NCBI RefSeq assembly: GCF_000429625.1
Contig: NZ_AUCF01000014.1
Location: 1 to 64,000 of the forward strand
Direction of reading: 5' to 3'
DNA from: Azospirillum halopraeferens DSM 3675
GTDB lineage: Bacteria; Pseudomonadota; Alphaproteobacteria; Azospirillales; Azospirillaceae
DNA length: 64,000 nucleotides
Below are positions 48,946 to 58,303 of this stretch, piece by piece (position 1 is the first letter of the stretch; each line of letters opens with the position of its first letter). The translations under genes were made by a program, and so were the position numbers. The notes beneath the pieces are model-generated. The model saw only the letters and a program-made list of their open reading frames with translations. It was not told the DNA's origin and did no database searches.

Positions 48946-50772
48946 TCAGCGCACGGTGACGCGGGCCAGTTCGGCGCCGTCGGGCGCCATGACGTGGGTC
49001 GAGCAGGCGAGGCAGGGGTCGAAGCTGTGCAGGGTGCGCAGGATCTCCACCGGCTCGTCCGGGCGCTCCATGGGAGTGTTCAGCAGCGACGCCTCGAAGG
49101 CGCCGATGTTGCCGCGGGAATCGCGCGGGCTGCCGTTCCAGGTGGTGGGCACCACGCACTGGTAGTTCTCGATCCGCCCGTCGCGGATGCGGATCCAGTG
49201 CCCCAGCCCGCCGCGCGGCGCAGCGACGGTGCCCACCCCCTTGGCCTCCTTCGGCCAGGTGGCGGGGTCCCATTTCTCCACGTTGGCGGTGGCGCGGTCG
49301 CCGGCCTTGATGTTGGCGATCAGCGCGTCGTAGTCCTCCAGCATCATGTGGGCGCAGTAGTGCGCCTCCAGCGCCCGGGCCAGGGTGCGGCCGATGGTGG
49401 TGGGCAGCGCCTGGCGCGCCGTCAGGCTGGTGCCGGCCAGGGAGTTGAAGCGGCCCAGCGCGTCGGCCACCTGGTCCTGCACATAGCCCACCCCCTGCGC
49501 GTGGGCCAGGATGTAGCGGGCCAGCGGTCCCACCTCCACCGCGTGGCCGCGCCAGCGCGGCGCCTTGATCCAGGAATACTTGGCGGCCTCGTCCACCTCG
49601 TCGATGCGGGTGCGCGTGCCCTTGGCGTTGGGGCCCAGCTCGAACCGCGCCTCGGTCACGCCGTCCCACGGGTGCAGGCCCTTGTCGGCGTCCGCCTTGG
49701 CGTCGCCGTAGGTGTACCAGGAGTGGGTGACGAACTCCTGCACCTGGGCGGGGTCGCGGGGGTCGATGGGGTGCACCTCGTCCCAGTTGCCGTTCAGGAT
49801 GACGCCGCCCGGCAACTGGCAGGTGGAATGGTCGTAGGGCACCTTCTCGTAGTCGCCGTAATCCATGACGTTGGTGGCCGCCAGCCCGCCGCCGTGCAGC
49901 CAGTCCTTGTAGAAGCTGGCGATCGCCAGCACGTCGGGAATGTAGACGTTCTGCGAGAACTCGTAGGCTTCCAGCAGCCGGGCGCGGATGAAGTTCAGCC
50001 GCTCCATGTTCAGCGGCGCCCCGGCGGCCTGGTCGCCGTCCATGTTGATGGCGCAGGGAACGCCGCCCACCATGTAGTTGGGGTGCGGGTTCTTGCCGCC
50101 GAGGATGGTGTGGACCTTGACGATCTCCTTCTGGAAGTCCAGCGCCTCCAGATAGTGCGTCACCGCCATCAGGTCGGCCTCGGGCGACAGCTTGTAGGCC
50201 GGGTTGTCCCAGTAGCCGTTCTTGAAGATGCCGAGCTGGCCGGATTCCACGAACTTCTTCAGGCGGAGCTGCACGTCGCGGAAGTAGCCGGGGCTGGACT
50301 TGGCGTGGCGCGGCGACACCGCCTGCTGCAGGGCCGAGGTGGCCTGCGGGTCCGCCTTCAGGGCGTTGATGGGGTTGACCCAGTCGAGGGCGTGCAGGTG
50401 GTAGAAATGCACGACGTGGTCGTGCCATTGCAGCACCTTGGCCATGATCTCGCGGATCAGGTGGGCGTTCTTCGGGATGCGGATGCCCAGCGCGTCCTCC
50501 ACCGCCCGCACCGAGGTCAGGGCGTGGCAGCCGGTGCAGACGCCGCAGATCCGCTCCACGAAGGCCCAGGCGTCGCGGGGGTCGCGCCCCTTCAGGATGA
50601 CCTCCAGCCCGCGCCACATGGTGCCGGTGGAGACGGCGTTGCGGATGATGTTGTCGGAATCGACGTTCACCTCGCAGCGCATGTGCCCTTCGATGCGGGT
50701 GACCGGATCGACGACGATGCGCCGTCCGCCGTTGTCCAGCGTGAAGCCGTTGGGGGTTTGCAGGACGGACAT
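48946..50772 (-). CDS. hupL: Uptake [NiFe]-hydrogenase large subunit
   Basis: A 608-residue protein. The N-terminal nickel ligands are in [11 protein letters not shown] (Cys76, Cys79) and the C-terminal ligands in DPCLACSTH (Cys587, Cys590). A 15-residue tail after His593 ([15 protein letters not shown]) should be removed by a HupD-type protease after metal insertion. It oxidises H2 in the periplasm as part of a group 1 membrane-bound enzyme. Its start overlaps the hupS stop by 1 nt. No hupD or hyp genes occur in the window; they must be elsewhere. Confidence 0.97.
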   Translation of the reverse strand: MSVLQTPNGFTLDNGGRRIVVDPVTRIEGHMRCEVNVDSDNIIRNAVSTGTMWRGLEVILKGRDPRDAWAFVERICGVCTGCHALTSVRAVEDALGIRIPKNAHLIREIMAKVLQWHDHVVHFYHLHALDWVNPINALKADPQATSALQQAVSPRHAKSSPGYFRDVQLRLKKFVESGQLGIFKNGYWDNPAYKLSPEADLMAVTHYLEALDFQKEIVKVHTILGGKNPHPNYMVGGVPCAINMDGDQAAGAPLNMERLNFIRARLLEAYEFSQNVYIPDVLAIASFYKDWLHGGGLAATNVMDYGDYEKVPYDHSTCQLPGGVILNGNWDEVHPIDPRDPAQVQEFVTHSWYTYGDAKADADKGLHPWDGVTEARFELGPNAKGTRTRIDEVDEAAKYSWIKAPRWRGHAVEVGPLARYILAHAQGVGYVQDQVADALGRFNSLAGTSLTARQALPTTIGRTLARALEAHYCAHMMLEDYDALIANIKAGDRATANVEKWDPATWPKEAKGVGTVAAPRGGLGHWIRIRDGRIENYQCVVPTTWNGSPRDSRGNIGAFEASLLNTPMERPDEPVEILRTLHSFDPCLACSTHVMAPDGAELARVTVR

Positions 50773-51845
50773 CAGACGTCTCCCTTGTGCCGGGCGCGCT
50801 TCAGGGCGCTGATTGCGGCGTGCGCGGCGATGGCCCCGCCGACGCCCAGGGCGGCGGTGGCACCGATGCGGTCGGCGTTGGCTTCGATGCCGAAGGCGTG
50901 GATGTCGGTCAGGCGGGCGTACCAGGACCCCTTGTCCCAGAACCCGTCCTCGGAACAGCCGATGCAGCCGTGGCCGGCCTGGATGGGGAAGGAGGTGCCC
51001 TCGTTCCAGCGGATGGTGGAACAGGCGTTGTAGGTGGTGGGACCCTTGCAGCCCACCTTGTAGAGACAGTGGCCCTTGCGCGCGGCCTCGTCGTCGAACG
51101 CCTCGACGAACTGGCCGGCGTCGAAATGGGGCCGGCGGTAGCACTTGTCGTGGATGCGCTGGCTGTAGAACATCTTCGGCCGGCCCTGGCGGTCCAGCTC
51201 GGGAATGCGGTCGAAGGTGAGCATGTAGGTGATGACGCCGGTCATCACCTCGGCGATGGGCGGGCAGCCCGGCACCTTGATGATGGGCTTGTCGGTGATG
51301 ACCTCGTGCACCGGCGTGGCGCGGGTCGGGTTCGGCCGCGCCGCCTGGACGCAGCCGAAGGACGCGCAGGAGCCCCAGGAGATGACCGCCTTGGCGTCGC
51401 GGGCGACCATGCGCAGCTGTTCCACGAACGGCCGTCCGCCGACGATGCAGAACATGCCGTCCTCGTTGAGCGGCGGGTTGCCCTCCACGGCGAGGATGTA
51501 GTTGCCCTTGTACTCCTCCATCACCTCTTCGAGGATGGCCTCCGCCTGGTGGCCGGCCGACGCCATGAGGGTGTCGTCGTAGTCCAGCGAGATCATCGAC
51601 AGCACCACGTCCTTGACCAGCGGGTGCGCCGAGCGGATGAAGGATTCCGAGCAGCAGGTGCACTCCAGCCCGTGCAGCCACAGCACCGGCGTGCGCGGCT
51701 TGGTCTCCATGGCGTGCACGATGTCGGGCACCAGCTCCGGCCCCAGCCCCAGCGCGGCGGCCGTCAGCGAACAGTATTTCAGGAACGACCGGCGGGTGAT
51801 CCCCTGCCGCCGCATCACCTCGTAGAACGTTTCGAGCCTCGCCAT
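50772..51845 (-). CDS. hupS: Uptake [NiFe]-hydrogenase small subunit, Tat-exported
   Basis: A 357-residue protein. The Tat signal motif RRSFLK is at residues 19-24 and a hydrophobic stretch follows. The first Fe-S ligands are in LECTCCSES (Cys62, Cys65), then [55 protein letters not shown] and [11 protein letters not shown]-terminal hydrophobic helix ([20 protein letters not shown]) anchors it in the membrane. It carries three Fe-S clusters linking the HupL active site to HupC. First gene of hupSLC. Confidence 0.97.
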   Translation of the reverse strand: MARLETFYEVMRRQGITRRSFLKYCSLTAAALGLGPELVPDIVHAMETKPRTPVLWLHGLECTCCSESFIRSAHPLVKDVVLSMISLDYDDTLMASAGHQAEAILEEVMEEYKGNYILAVEGNPPLNEDGMFCIVGGRPFVEQLRMVARDAKAVISWGSCASFGCVQAARPNPTRATPVHEVITDKPIIKVPGCPPIAEVMTGVITYMLTFDRIPELDRQGRPKMFYSQRIHDKCYRRPHFDAGQFVEAFDDEAARKGHCLYKVGCKGPTTYNACSTIRWNEGTSFPIQAGHGCIGCSEDGFWDKGSWYARLTDIHAFGIEANADRIGATAALGVGGAIAAHAAISALKRARHKGDV

Positions 51846-52068
51846 TGGCGTTTCCTCTCCCACCACGGCCGGGTGCGGCGACCGCGCCGCCCCTGCGTCG
51901 GCAGGCACCGGGGCAAATTCCGTGCCGGGTGCGGACCGTCCGGCCGATCAACGGTTTCGCCGCCATGAGGCATGGTGTCGCCGGCAAGCGCGCTGTCGGT
52001 CGGGCGCGCGGGGTGGAAAGGGAGTTGCCGGGGTGCCGTCACCCCGGCGTTCCGTGCGGCCACGATTG

Positions 52069-52114
52069 TTGACCAATTATGTGACCGAACATAATTTATG
52101 GTCCGGCGCCATAA
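52069..52114 (+). promoter_or_regulatory. Promoter with two palindromes upstream of the AAA ATPase gene
   Basis: TTGACC (52069-52074) and TAATTT (52092-52097), 17 nt apart, form a good promoter for the gene at 52137. ATTATGT-N6-ACATAAT (52076-52095) covers the spacer and -10 box. TTATGG-N7-CCATAA (52096-52114) covers the likely start site. Two repressor-type dyads inside one promoter suggest tight control. The region is also upstream of hupS on the other strand. Confidence 0.6.
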
Positions 52115-52136
52115 TCGCGCATAGAAGGGGGACGCC

Positions 52137-53357
52137 ATGCCCGCGAGCACCGGCAAGTTCCTGTTCCACCGTCCGGAACTGGCGCGCCGGATCGTCGATC
52201 GCCTGACCGGTGATTCGCCCTTCGGGGCGGAGCCGACCCTCTGCCTGACCGCCCCCCGGCGCACCGGCAAATCGACGTTCCTGCGGCACGACCTGACTCC
52301 GGAACTGGACAACCGGCACATCGGGGTCGTCTATGTCGACCTCTGGTCTGACCGCAACGCCGATCCCGGACACCTGGTCGCCGAGGCCATCCGGCAGGCG
52401 CTGCGGCGCGCCGACGGTCTGCCGGTGCGGGTTGCCCGCTCGGCGGGCCTCAGCAAGGTCGGCGTCGGGGCAACGGCCATCGACATCGACCGGATCGGGC
52501 AGCCGCAGGGCGCCACGCTGACCGACGCGCTGGGCGCGCTGATGGACCGGACCGGCAAGCGGGTGGCGCTGGTGGTGGACGAGGCGCAGCACGCCATCGT
52601 CACCGACGCCGGCCTGAACGCCATGTTCGCGCTCAAAGCCGCCCGCGACACGCTCAACACGCGGGACGACGGCGCCGACGGGCCGAATCTTGTGCTCGTG
52701 CTCACCGGATCGCACCGGGATAAGCTCGGCCGCCTGGTGCTCGGGCGCGACCAACCCTTCTACGGGGCGTCGGTCCAGGACTTTCCCCTGCTCGGCCGCG
52801 ACTACACCGACGCCTACACGGCGTGGCTCAACGGGCGCCTGGCTGCCGACAACCGCTTCGATCCGGCGGCGGTGTACGCGGCCTTCGATGCGGTGGGGCG
52901 GCGGCCCGAGATCCTCGCGCAGATCCTCAAGGACATCGCGCTCGACGAGGGTGCCGGCGAACTCCGCACGGCGCTGAGCGCCGGGGCGCAGACGCTGCGC
53001 GGCCGGCTCTGGCAGGACTACGAGAGCGCCTGGTCGTCGCTCACCCGGCTCCAGCAGGCCGTCATCGAGCGTCTGGTCGCAGAGGAGGCCAAGTTCACAC
53101 CGTTCTCGGCGGCCTCGCTTGCGGCGTACTCGGCAGCCGTCGGCGACGCTGTCGAGGTGCCGTCGGTCCAGGCGGCCATCGAGGCGCTGCGCCGGGACAA
53201 CCTCGTCTGGCGTTCGGCACGGGGGCAGTATGCGCTGGAGGACCAGGGCATGGCGGAGTGGCTGAAGGCGCGGCGACCGCCGGAAGGACCGGAGCCGGCG
53301 CAGACGGTGCGAGAACCCGGCTCCGCCGCCCCTACAGCCCGAGGTACGCCTGCTTGA
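52137..53357 (+). CDS. Lone AAA/STAND-type ATPase of unknown function
   Basis: A 406-residue protein. Walker A is APRRTGKST (residues 39-47), Walker B is VALVVDEAQHA near residue 145, and LTGSHRDKLGRLV is a sensor-like segment near residue 190. The C-terminal half (residues about 215-375) is helical with a winged-helix-like end (IEALRRDNLVWRSARGQYAL). It resembles archaeal-type ATPase-domain proteins that are often mobile or linked to defence and toxin systems. No partner gene is next to it. Its last 26 bp overlap the 3' end of livF on the opposite strand. Confidence 0.78.
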   Translation: MPASTGKFLFHRPELARRIVDRLTGDSPFGAEPTLCLTAPRRTGKSTFLRHDLTPELDNRHIGVVYVDLWSDRNADPGHLVAEAIRQALRRADGLPVRVARSAGLSKVGVGATAIDIDRIGQPQGATLTDALGALMDRTGKRVALVVDEAQHAIVTDAGLNAMFALKAARDTLNTRDDGADGPNLVLVLTGSHRDKLGRLVLGRDQPFYGASVQDFPLLGRDYTDAYTAWLNGRLAADNRFDPAAVYAAFDAVGRRPEILAQILKDIALDEGAGELRTALSAGAQTLRGRLWQDYESAWSSLTRLQQAVIERLVAEEAKFTPFSAASLAAYSAAVGDAVEVPSVQAAIEALRRDNLVWRSARGQYALEDQGMAEWLKARRPPEGPEPAQTVREPGSAAPTARGTPA

Positions 53358-54033
53358 CCCGCTCGTTGGCCAGCAGGGCGGAGCCGGCGTCGTGCAGGGT
53401 GATCTCCCCGGTTTCCAGCACGTAACCGCGGTCGGCGATGGCCAGCGCGGCGTAGGCGTTCTGTTCCACCAGGAAGATGGTGGTGCCCCGGCGCTTCAGG
53501 CTCTGCACCGCGTTGAAGATCTCGCCCACCAGCAGGGGCGCCAGGCCCATGCTGGGCTCGTCCAGCAGCAGCAGGCGCGGCCGGGCCATCAGGGCGCGGG
53601 CGATGGCCACCATCTGCTGCTGGCCGCCCGACAGGGTGCCGGCGGGCTGCCGGCGCTTGTCCTTCAGGACGGGGAACAGGGCGTACATGCGCTCCAGGTC
53701 GGCGTCGGGGTCGCCGCCCCGGCGGTAGGCGCCCAGGCGCAGGTTGTCCTCCACCGACTGCGGGCCGAAGAGCTGGCGCCCCTCCGGCACCTGCAGGATG
53801 CCCTCGGCGACGCGGCGGTGCGCCGGCATGCCGGTGATGTCGACGCCTTCGAAGCGGATGGTGCCGCCGGTGGCCGGCTGCACCCCCGACAGGGTGCGCA
53901 GCAGCGTCGTCTTGCCGGCGCCGTTGGCACCCACCAGCGCCACCAGCTCCCCCTCGCCGACCGACAGGTCCACGGACTTCAGCGCGTGGATGCGGCCGTA
54001 ATGGCTGTTGAGGCCACGGACTTCCAGAAGCAT
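53332..54033 (-). CDS. livF: Branched-chain amino acid-type ABC transporter ATPase LivF
   Basis: A 233-residue ABC ATPase. Walker A is GANGAGKTT, the signature is [15 protein letters not shown], and Walker B is [33 protein letters not shown] is typical of LivF. It powers a HAAT-type importer with LivG, LivH, LivM and LivK encoded upstream. Linkage to a PaaX-type regulator and an oxygenase suggests an aromatic or other carboxylate as substrate rather than leucine. That is inference. Confidence 0.93.
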   Translation of the reverse strand: MLLEVRGLNSHYGRIHALKSVDLSVGEGELVALVGANGAGKTTLLRTLSGVQPATGGTIRFEGVDITGMPAHRRVAEGILQVPEGRQLFGPQSVEDNLRLGAYRRGGDPDADLERMYALFPVLKDKRRQPAGTLSGGQQQMVAIARALMARPRLLLLDEPSMGLAPLLVGEIFNAVQSLKRRGTTIFLVEQNAYAALAIADRGYVLETGEITLHDAGSALLANERVKQAYLGL

Positions 54034-54047
54034 GGGGCGCGCCCTCC

Positions 54048-54893
54048 TCAGTCCAGGGTGCCGAGATAGGCGGCGACCACGTCGGGGTTGGCCGCCACCT
54101 CCGCCGGCGTGCCCTCGGCCAGCTTGCGGCCGTAGTTCAGGGCCAGGATGTGGTCGGAGATGCCCATCACCATCTTCATGTCGTGTTCCACCAGGATGAT
54201 GGTGACGCCGCGCCCCGCCACCAGCTTGATCAACTCGTCGATCTCGCGGCTTTCGGTGGCGTTGAGGCCGGCCGCCGGCTCGTCGAGCAGCAGCAGCACC
54301 GGTTCCGCCGCCAGGGCGCGGGCGATCTCCAGCCGCTTCAGGGCGCCGTAGGGCATGGCGGCGGACTCGGCGTCGATGTAGCGGCCCAGCCCCACCTCGC
54401 GCATCAGCTCCGCCGCCCGCTCCTTCGCCTCGCGGTCCTTGCGCACCAGTGACGGAAAACGGAACAGGGCGGGCAGCAGCCGGCGGTCCAGGTGCAGGTG
54501 GCGGCCGACCATCACGTTCTCGATGGCCGACATGTTGAAGAAGATCTGCAGGTTCTGGAAGGTGCGCGACATGCCCCGCGCCGCCAGCTTGTACGGCGCC
54601 AGGCCGGACACCGGCTGGCCGTCGAACAGGACGCGGCCCGCCGACGGGGTGTAGACGCCGGTGACCAGGTTGAACAGCGTGGTCTTGCCGGCCCCGTTCG
54701 GCCCGATGATGGAGTGGATGCGGCCGCGGCTGACGGTGAAGCTCAGGTCCTCGATGGCGTGGACGCCGCCGAACTCCTTCGACAGGGCCTCCACCGCCAG
54801 GATCGGCGGGCCGGCGTGCGCCGCGGCCGGCGGCACCGGGGACGCGGCATCGGGTTCGGTCATGGCGGCGCGCGCCCGTGCGGCCGTGCTCAT
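54048..54893 (-). CDS. livG: ABC transporter ATPase LivG
   Basis: A 281-residue ABC ATPase. Walker A is GPNGAGKTT, then SRTFQNLQIFFNMSAIENVM, a modified signature around MPYGALKRLEIARAL, and LLLLDEPAAGLNATE as Walker B. A 30-residue Ala/Pro-rich N-terminal extension precedes the conserved part, so the start may be ATG 54863 instead of 54893. The signature is YGALKR rather than LSGGQ, common in LivG proteins. It overlaps livM by 4 bp. Confidence 0.92.
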   Translation of the reverse strand: MSTAARARAAMTEPDAASPVPPAAAHAGPPILAVEALSKEFGGVHAIEDLSFTVSRGRIHSIIGPNGAGKTTLFNLVTGVYTPSAGRVLFDGQPVSGLAPYKLAARGMSRTFQNLQIFFNMSAIENVMVGRHLHLDRRLLPALFRFPSLVRKDREAKERAAELMREVGLGRYIDAESAAMPYGALKRLEIARALAAEPVLLLLDEPAAGLNATESREIDELIKLVAGRGVTIILVEHDMKMVMGISDHILALNYGRKLAEGTPAEVAANPDVVAAYLGTLD

Positions 54894-55825
54894 GCGCGCC
54901 TCCGCGCCGTGATCAGCCCTTCCAGGGTGGGCAGCAGCCCGCGGGGCATGAACACCATGGTGAACATCAGGATCGCCCCCAGCACCATGTGCTGGTAGTC
55001 CTGGAAGGCGGTCAGGAACTGCGGCAGCACGGTCAGGATCACCGCGCCGACCACCGCCCCCAGCGTCGAGGCCATGCCGCCGAAGACCACCATGGTCACC
55101 AGCTCGATCGACTTGAAGAAGTCGCCGGCGGACGGCGTGATGAACCCCAGGTAATGGGCGAACAGGCTGCCCATGACGCTGGCCAGCACCGCCGACAGCA
55201 CGAAGACCATCACCTTGTAGCCGGTGGTGTCGACGCCCAGCGTTTCCGCCGCCACCTCCGAGCCGTGCAGCGCGCGCATGGCGCGCCCGGCCGGGCTCTC
55301 GATCAGGTTCAGCGACAGCCACACCGCCAGCAGCAGCAGCGCGCCGACGACCCAGTACCACATGGATTCCCCGGCCACTTCGATCCCGAAGACCTCGAAG
55401 GGGACGACGACCATGCCGTCGGGGCCGCCGGTGATGTCCGTCTCGGTGCGCAGCACGATGGAGATGATGATGCCGATGCCCAGCGTCGCCATGGCCAGGT
55501 AATGGCCCTTCAGGCGCAGGATCGGCTTGGCCACGGCGAAGGCGAGGACGCCGACGAAGGCGGCGCCCGCCAGCAGCGCCGGCAGCGGCGGCCAGCCGTG
55601 GGTTCCCACCAGCACCGCCGAGACATAGGCGCCCAGGCCGAAGAAGGCGGCGTGGCCCAGGCTGATCTGCCCGGCATAGCCGATCAGCAGGTTCAGGCCG
55701 ACGCACACCACGGCGTTGAAGCCGGCGATGATGGCGACGTTGAGCAGGAAGTTGTTGGTCAGGACCAGCGGCAGGACGGCGATCACCGCCGCCAGGCCGA
55801 CCAGAACGGGAACGCGGCCGAGCAT
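54890..55825 (-). CDS. livM: ABC transporter permease LivM
   Basis: A 311-residue permease with eight to ten hydrophobic helices. The segments GFNAVVCVGLNLLIGYAGQISLGHAAFFGLGAY (GLNLLIGYAGQISLGH is the family hallmark) and AETLGVDTTGYKVMVFVLSA are diagnostic. It pairs with LivH in the inner membrane. It is 8 bp downstream of livH and overlaps livG. Confidence 0.93.
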   Translation of the reverse strand: MLGRVPVLVGLAAVIAVLPLVLTNNFLLNVAIIAGFNAVVCVGLNLLIGYAGQISLGHAAFFGLGAYVSAVLVGTHGWPPLPALLAGAAFVGVLAFAVAKPILRLKGHYLAMATLGIGIIISIVLRTETDITGGPDGMVVVPFEVFGIEVAGESMWYWVVGALLLLAVWLSLNLIESPAGRAMRALHGSEVAAETLGVDTTGYKVMVFVLSAVLASVMGSLFAHYLGFITPSAGDFFKSIELVTMVVFGGMASTLGAVVGAVILTVLPQFLTAFQDYQHMVLGAILMFTMVFMPRGLLPTLEGLITARRRA

Positions 55826-55833
55826 CGGGGACC

Positions 55834-56709
55834 TCACACGCGCTCGGTGCCGCGCTTGCCGAACAGACCGTTCGGCAGGAACATCAGCACCAGCAGGATG
55901 ATGACGAAGGCGATGGCGTCCTTGTAGGCGGACGAGATGTAGCCGGCGCCCAGCGCCTCGGCGATGCCGACCAGCAGCCCGCCGACCACCGCCCCGGCAC
56001 CGTTGCCGAGCCCGCCCAGCACCGCCGCGGTGAAGCCCTTCAGCCCCAGCATGATGCCCATCTCGGTGTAGGAGAAGGTGATGGGCGCCACCACGGCGCC
56101 GCCGACGGCCCCCAGCGCCGCCGACAGGGCGAAGGCCACCAGCACCACCCCGCGCACGTTGATGCCGACGAGCTGGGCGGCCAGCCGGTTGTGCGAGGTG
56201 GCCAGCATGGCCTTGCCGGCCAGGGTGCGGTTGAAGAAGAAGCCGGTGGCGGCGATCAGCACCAGCGCCACCCCCAGCACCCACAGGGACTGCGGCAGCA
56301 CCGCCGCCCCCATCACCGCGATGGGATCGTCGCCGGAGAACGCGGCCAGCCGGTGGAACTCCTTGCCCCACACCACCTCGGCCAGGCCGCGCAGGAAGAT
56401 GGAGGCGCCGATGGTGATGATGATCAGCGTGACGACGGAGGCGTTGCGCGCCCGCTCGATGGTGAACTTCGCGATCAGCACGCCGCCCAGCATGGCGGCG
56501 GCCAGGCCGAACAGCATGGCCAGCGGCAGCGGCACGCCGGCGGCCGTCAGGGTCGCGGCGCTCATGCCGCCGATCATGATGAACTCGCCCTGGGCGAAGT
56601 TGATCACGTGGCTGGCGTTGTAGATGATCGAGAAACCCAGCCCGGCCAGCGCGTAGATCGCGCCGATGGTGATGCCGGATAGCAGGTATTGCAGGAACTC
56701 GGCGAACAT
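55834..56709 (-). CDS. livH: ABC transporter permease LivH
   Basis: A 291-residue permease. LLSGITIGAIYALAGLGFSIIYN and ASHVINFAQGEFIMIGGM are characteristic of LivH, as are MLATSHNRLAAQLVGINVRG and GFTAAVLGGLGNGAGAVVGG. About eight membrane helices. It is encoded between the binding protein and livM, 88 bp after livK. Confidence 0.94.
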   Translation of the reverse strand: MFAEFLQYLLSGITIGAIYALAGLGFSIIYNASHVINFAQGEFIMIGGMSAATLTAAGVPLPLAMLFGLAAAMLGGVLIAKFTIERARNASVVTLIIITIGASIFLRGLAEVVWGKEFHRLAAFSGDDPIAVMGAAVLPQSLWVLGVALVLIAATGFFFNRTLAGKAMLATSHNRLAAQLVGINVRGVVLVAFALSAALGAVGGAVVAPITFSYTEMGIMLGLKGFTAAVLGGLGNGAGAVVGGLLVGIAEALGAGYISSAYKDAIAFVIILLVLMFLPNGLFGKRGTERV

Positions 56710-56797
56710 GGTCGTTCGTCTCCCGGTGACGGGGCGCCGGAACCCCCTCTTCCGGGACGGAAGAGGGGGGATTGCACTTCGATCGGCGTGCCGCGCG

Positions 56798-57952
56798 TCA
56801 GTCCACCAGCTTCCAGGTGCCCTGCTTGATCTCCACCATGTGGAAGGCGTCCAGGCCCAGGCCCATGTGGTCGGTCGGGCTCATGTTCACGACGCCGCCG
56901 GTGCCGATGTAGCCTTTGGTCTTCTCGATCTCGTCACGCACCCTGGCCCGGTCGGTGCCGCCGGCGCGGCGGATCGCCTCGACCGCCAGCATCAGCCCGT
57001 CGTAGGCGTGGCCGGCGAAAGTGGAGGGCTCGCCGCCGATGTGGTCGATGTAGAGCTTGCTGAACTCCGCCACCACGCGCTTCTGCGGGTCGCTGTCGGG
57101 AAGCTGGTCGGCGACCACCAGACCGGCTGCCGGCAGGCGGACGTTCTCGGCCGCCCCGCCGGCCAGCCGGATGAACTCCATCGAGGCGACGCCGTGCGAC
57201 TGGTAGATCGGCAGCTCGATGGCGAGCTGGCGGTAGTTCTTCGTCACCATGGCCGGGCCCTGGCCCAGCCCGAAGACCAGCACCGCCTGCGCCTCCTTGT
57301 TGGAGCGGATCTTGGTGAGCTGGGGCGTGACGTCGGTGTCCTTGGCGCCGTAGGTCTCATCGGCCACGACGGTGATGCCCATGTCTTTGGCGACCTTGAG
57401 CGTCTCGGCGCGGCCGGACTTGCCGAAACCGGAATCCTCCGACAGGAGCGCCAGCCGCGACAGGCCGCGCTTCGTCATGTCGGCCATCACCTTCTCGGCG
57501 GCCATGCGGTCGGTGTGGGGCGTCTTGAACACCCAGGGCTTCACCGGCTCGACGATGACCACGGCGCCGGCCAGGGAGATGAAGGGCACCTCGGCGCGCT
57601 CCACCAGCGGCACCGCGGCCATGGTGGCGGCGGTCGTGGTGCCGCCCACGATGACGTCGACCTTGTCGCTGTCGATCAGGCGCTTGGCGAAGCCCGCGGC
57701 CTTCGCGGCGTCGCCGCCGTCGTCGTAGACGGTGAGCCGGATCGGCCGGCCGTCGACGCCGCCGGCCTTGTTGATGCGGTCCACGTACAGCTCCAGCACC
57801 TTCTTCTCGGGCTCGCCCAGGAAGGAGGCCGGGCCCGTCACCGACAGGAAGGAGCCGATGCGGATCGGATCGGCCGCCTGCGCGGCGCCGGCCGCCAGGC
57901 CCAGCGCCAGGGCGCCGGCGGCCATCAAGGAGGTGAAGAGGCGGTTGGCCAT
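56798..57952 (-). CDS. livK: Periplasmic binding protein of the Liv-type importer (LivK)
   Basis: A 384-residue protein. The signal peptide (LFTSLMAAGALALGLAAGAAQAA) is cleaved near residue 26. The type I periplasmic-binding fold starts with DPIRIGSFLSVTGPASFLGEPEKKVLELYVDRIN and continues through RPIRLTVYDDGGDAAKAAGFAKRL (seen as separate motifs). Relatives in this class often bind aromatic acids as well as branched-chain amino acids. First gene of livKHMGF, diverging from the PaaX-type gene across the TTACCGAACGGTAA dyad. Confidence 0.92.
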   Translation of the reverse strand: MANRLFTSLMAAGALALGLAAGAAQAADPIRIGSFLSVTGPASFLGEPEKKVLELYVDRINKAGGVDGRPIRLTVYDDGGDAAKAAGFAKRLIDSDKVDVIVGGTTTAATMAAVPLVERAEVPFISLAGAVVIVEPVKPWVFKTPHTDRMAAEKVMADMTKRGLSRLALLSEDSGFGKSGRAETLKVAKDMGITVVADETYGAKDTDVTPQLTKIRSNKEAQAVLVFGLGQGPAMVTKNYRQLAIELPIYQSHGVASMEFIRLAGGAAENVRLPAAGLVVADQLPDSDPQKRVVAEFSKLYIDHIGGEPSTFAGHAYDGLMLAVEAIRRAGGTDRARVRDEIEKTKGYIGTGGVVNMSPTDHMGLGLDAFHMVEIKQGTWKLVD

Positions 57953-58090
57953 CGGTTTCTCTCCCAAGATCGTGTTTGTTTTGGTGTCGCTTCGGACCGG
58001 CGCGCCGGGGGCATGCGGTCCCGCCCGGCCCCGCCCGGCCGCGGTGTCGCGTCCGCCCTGCCGGTCGGTTCGTGACACATATTATCGTTG

Positions 58091-58104
58091 TTACCGAACG
58101 GTAA
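58091..58104. promoter_or_regulatory. Operator-like dyad between livK and paaX-type gene
   Basis: TTACCG-AA-CGGTAA is a perfect 6-2-6 inverted repeat in the only AT-rich part of the 351-bp divergent gap (57953-58303). TTGACA on the minus strand about 25 nt away could be a livK -35 box, but no good -10 is paired with it. The rest of the gap shows nothing recognisable. It probably binds the PaaX-type protein or another dimeric repressor. Confidence 0.55.
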
Positions 58105-58303
58105 TGTATCAAATCGAACCGTGTCAAACGGAAAGTGCCCCGCCGATTCCCGCTGGCCGTGCGGTGGTTGCTGCGCTACATGGTTCTGCATCATGTGTTC
58201 CGGCCGGGCGGCGGCGGGGGCGGAATCGTGACGCATTCCCCCGGAGCCGTCGGCCGCCGCGCCCGCCGCCGAAGCCCGCCCCGCCAGCCGATCAGATGCG
58301 CCC

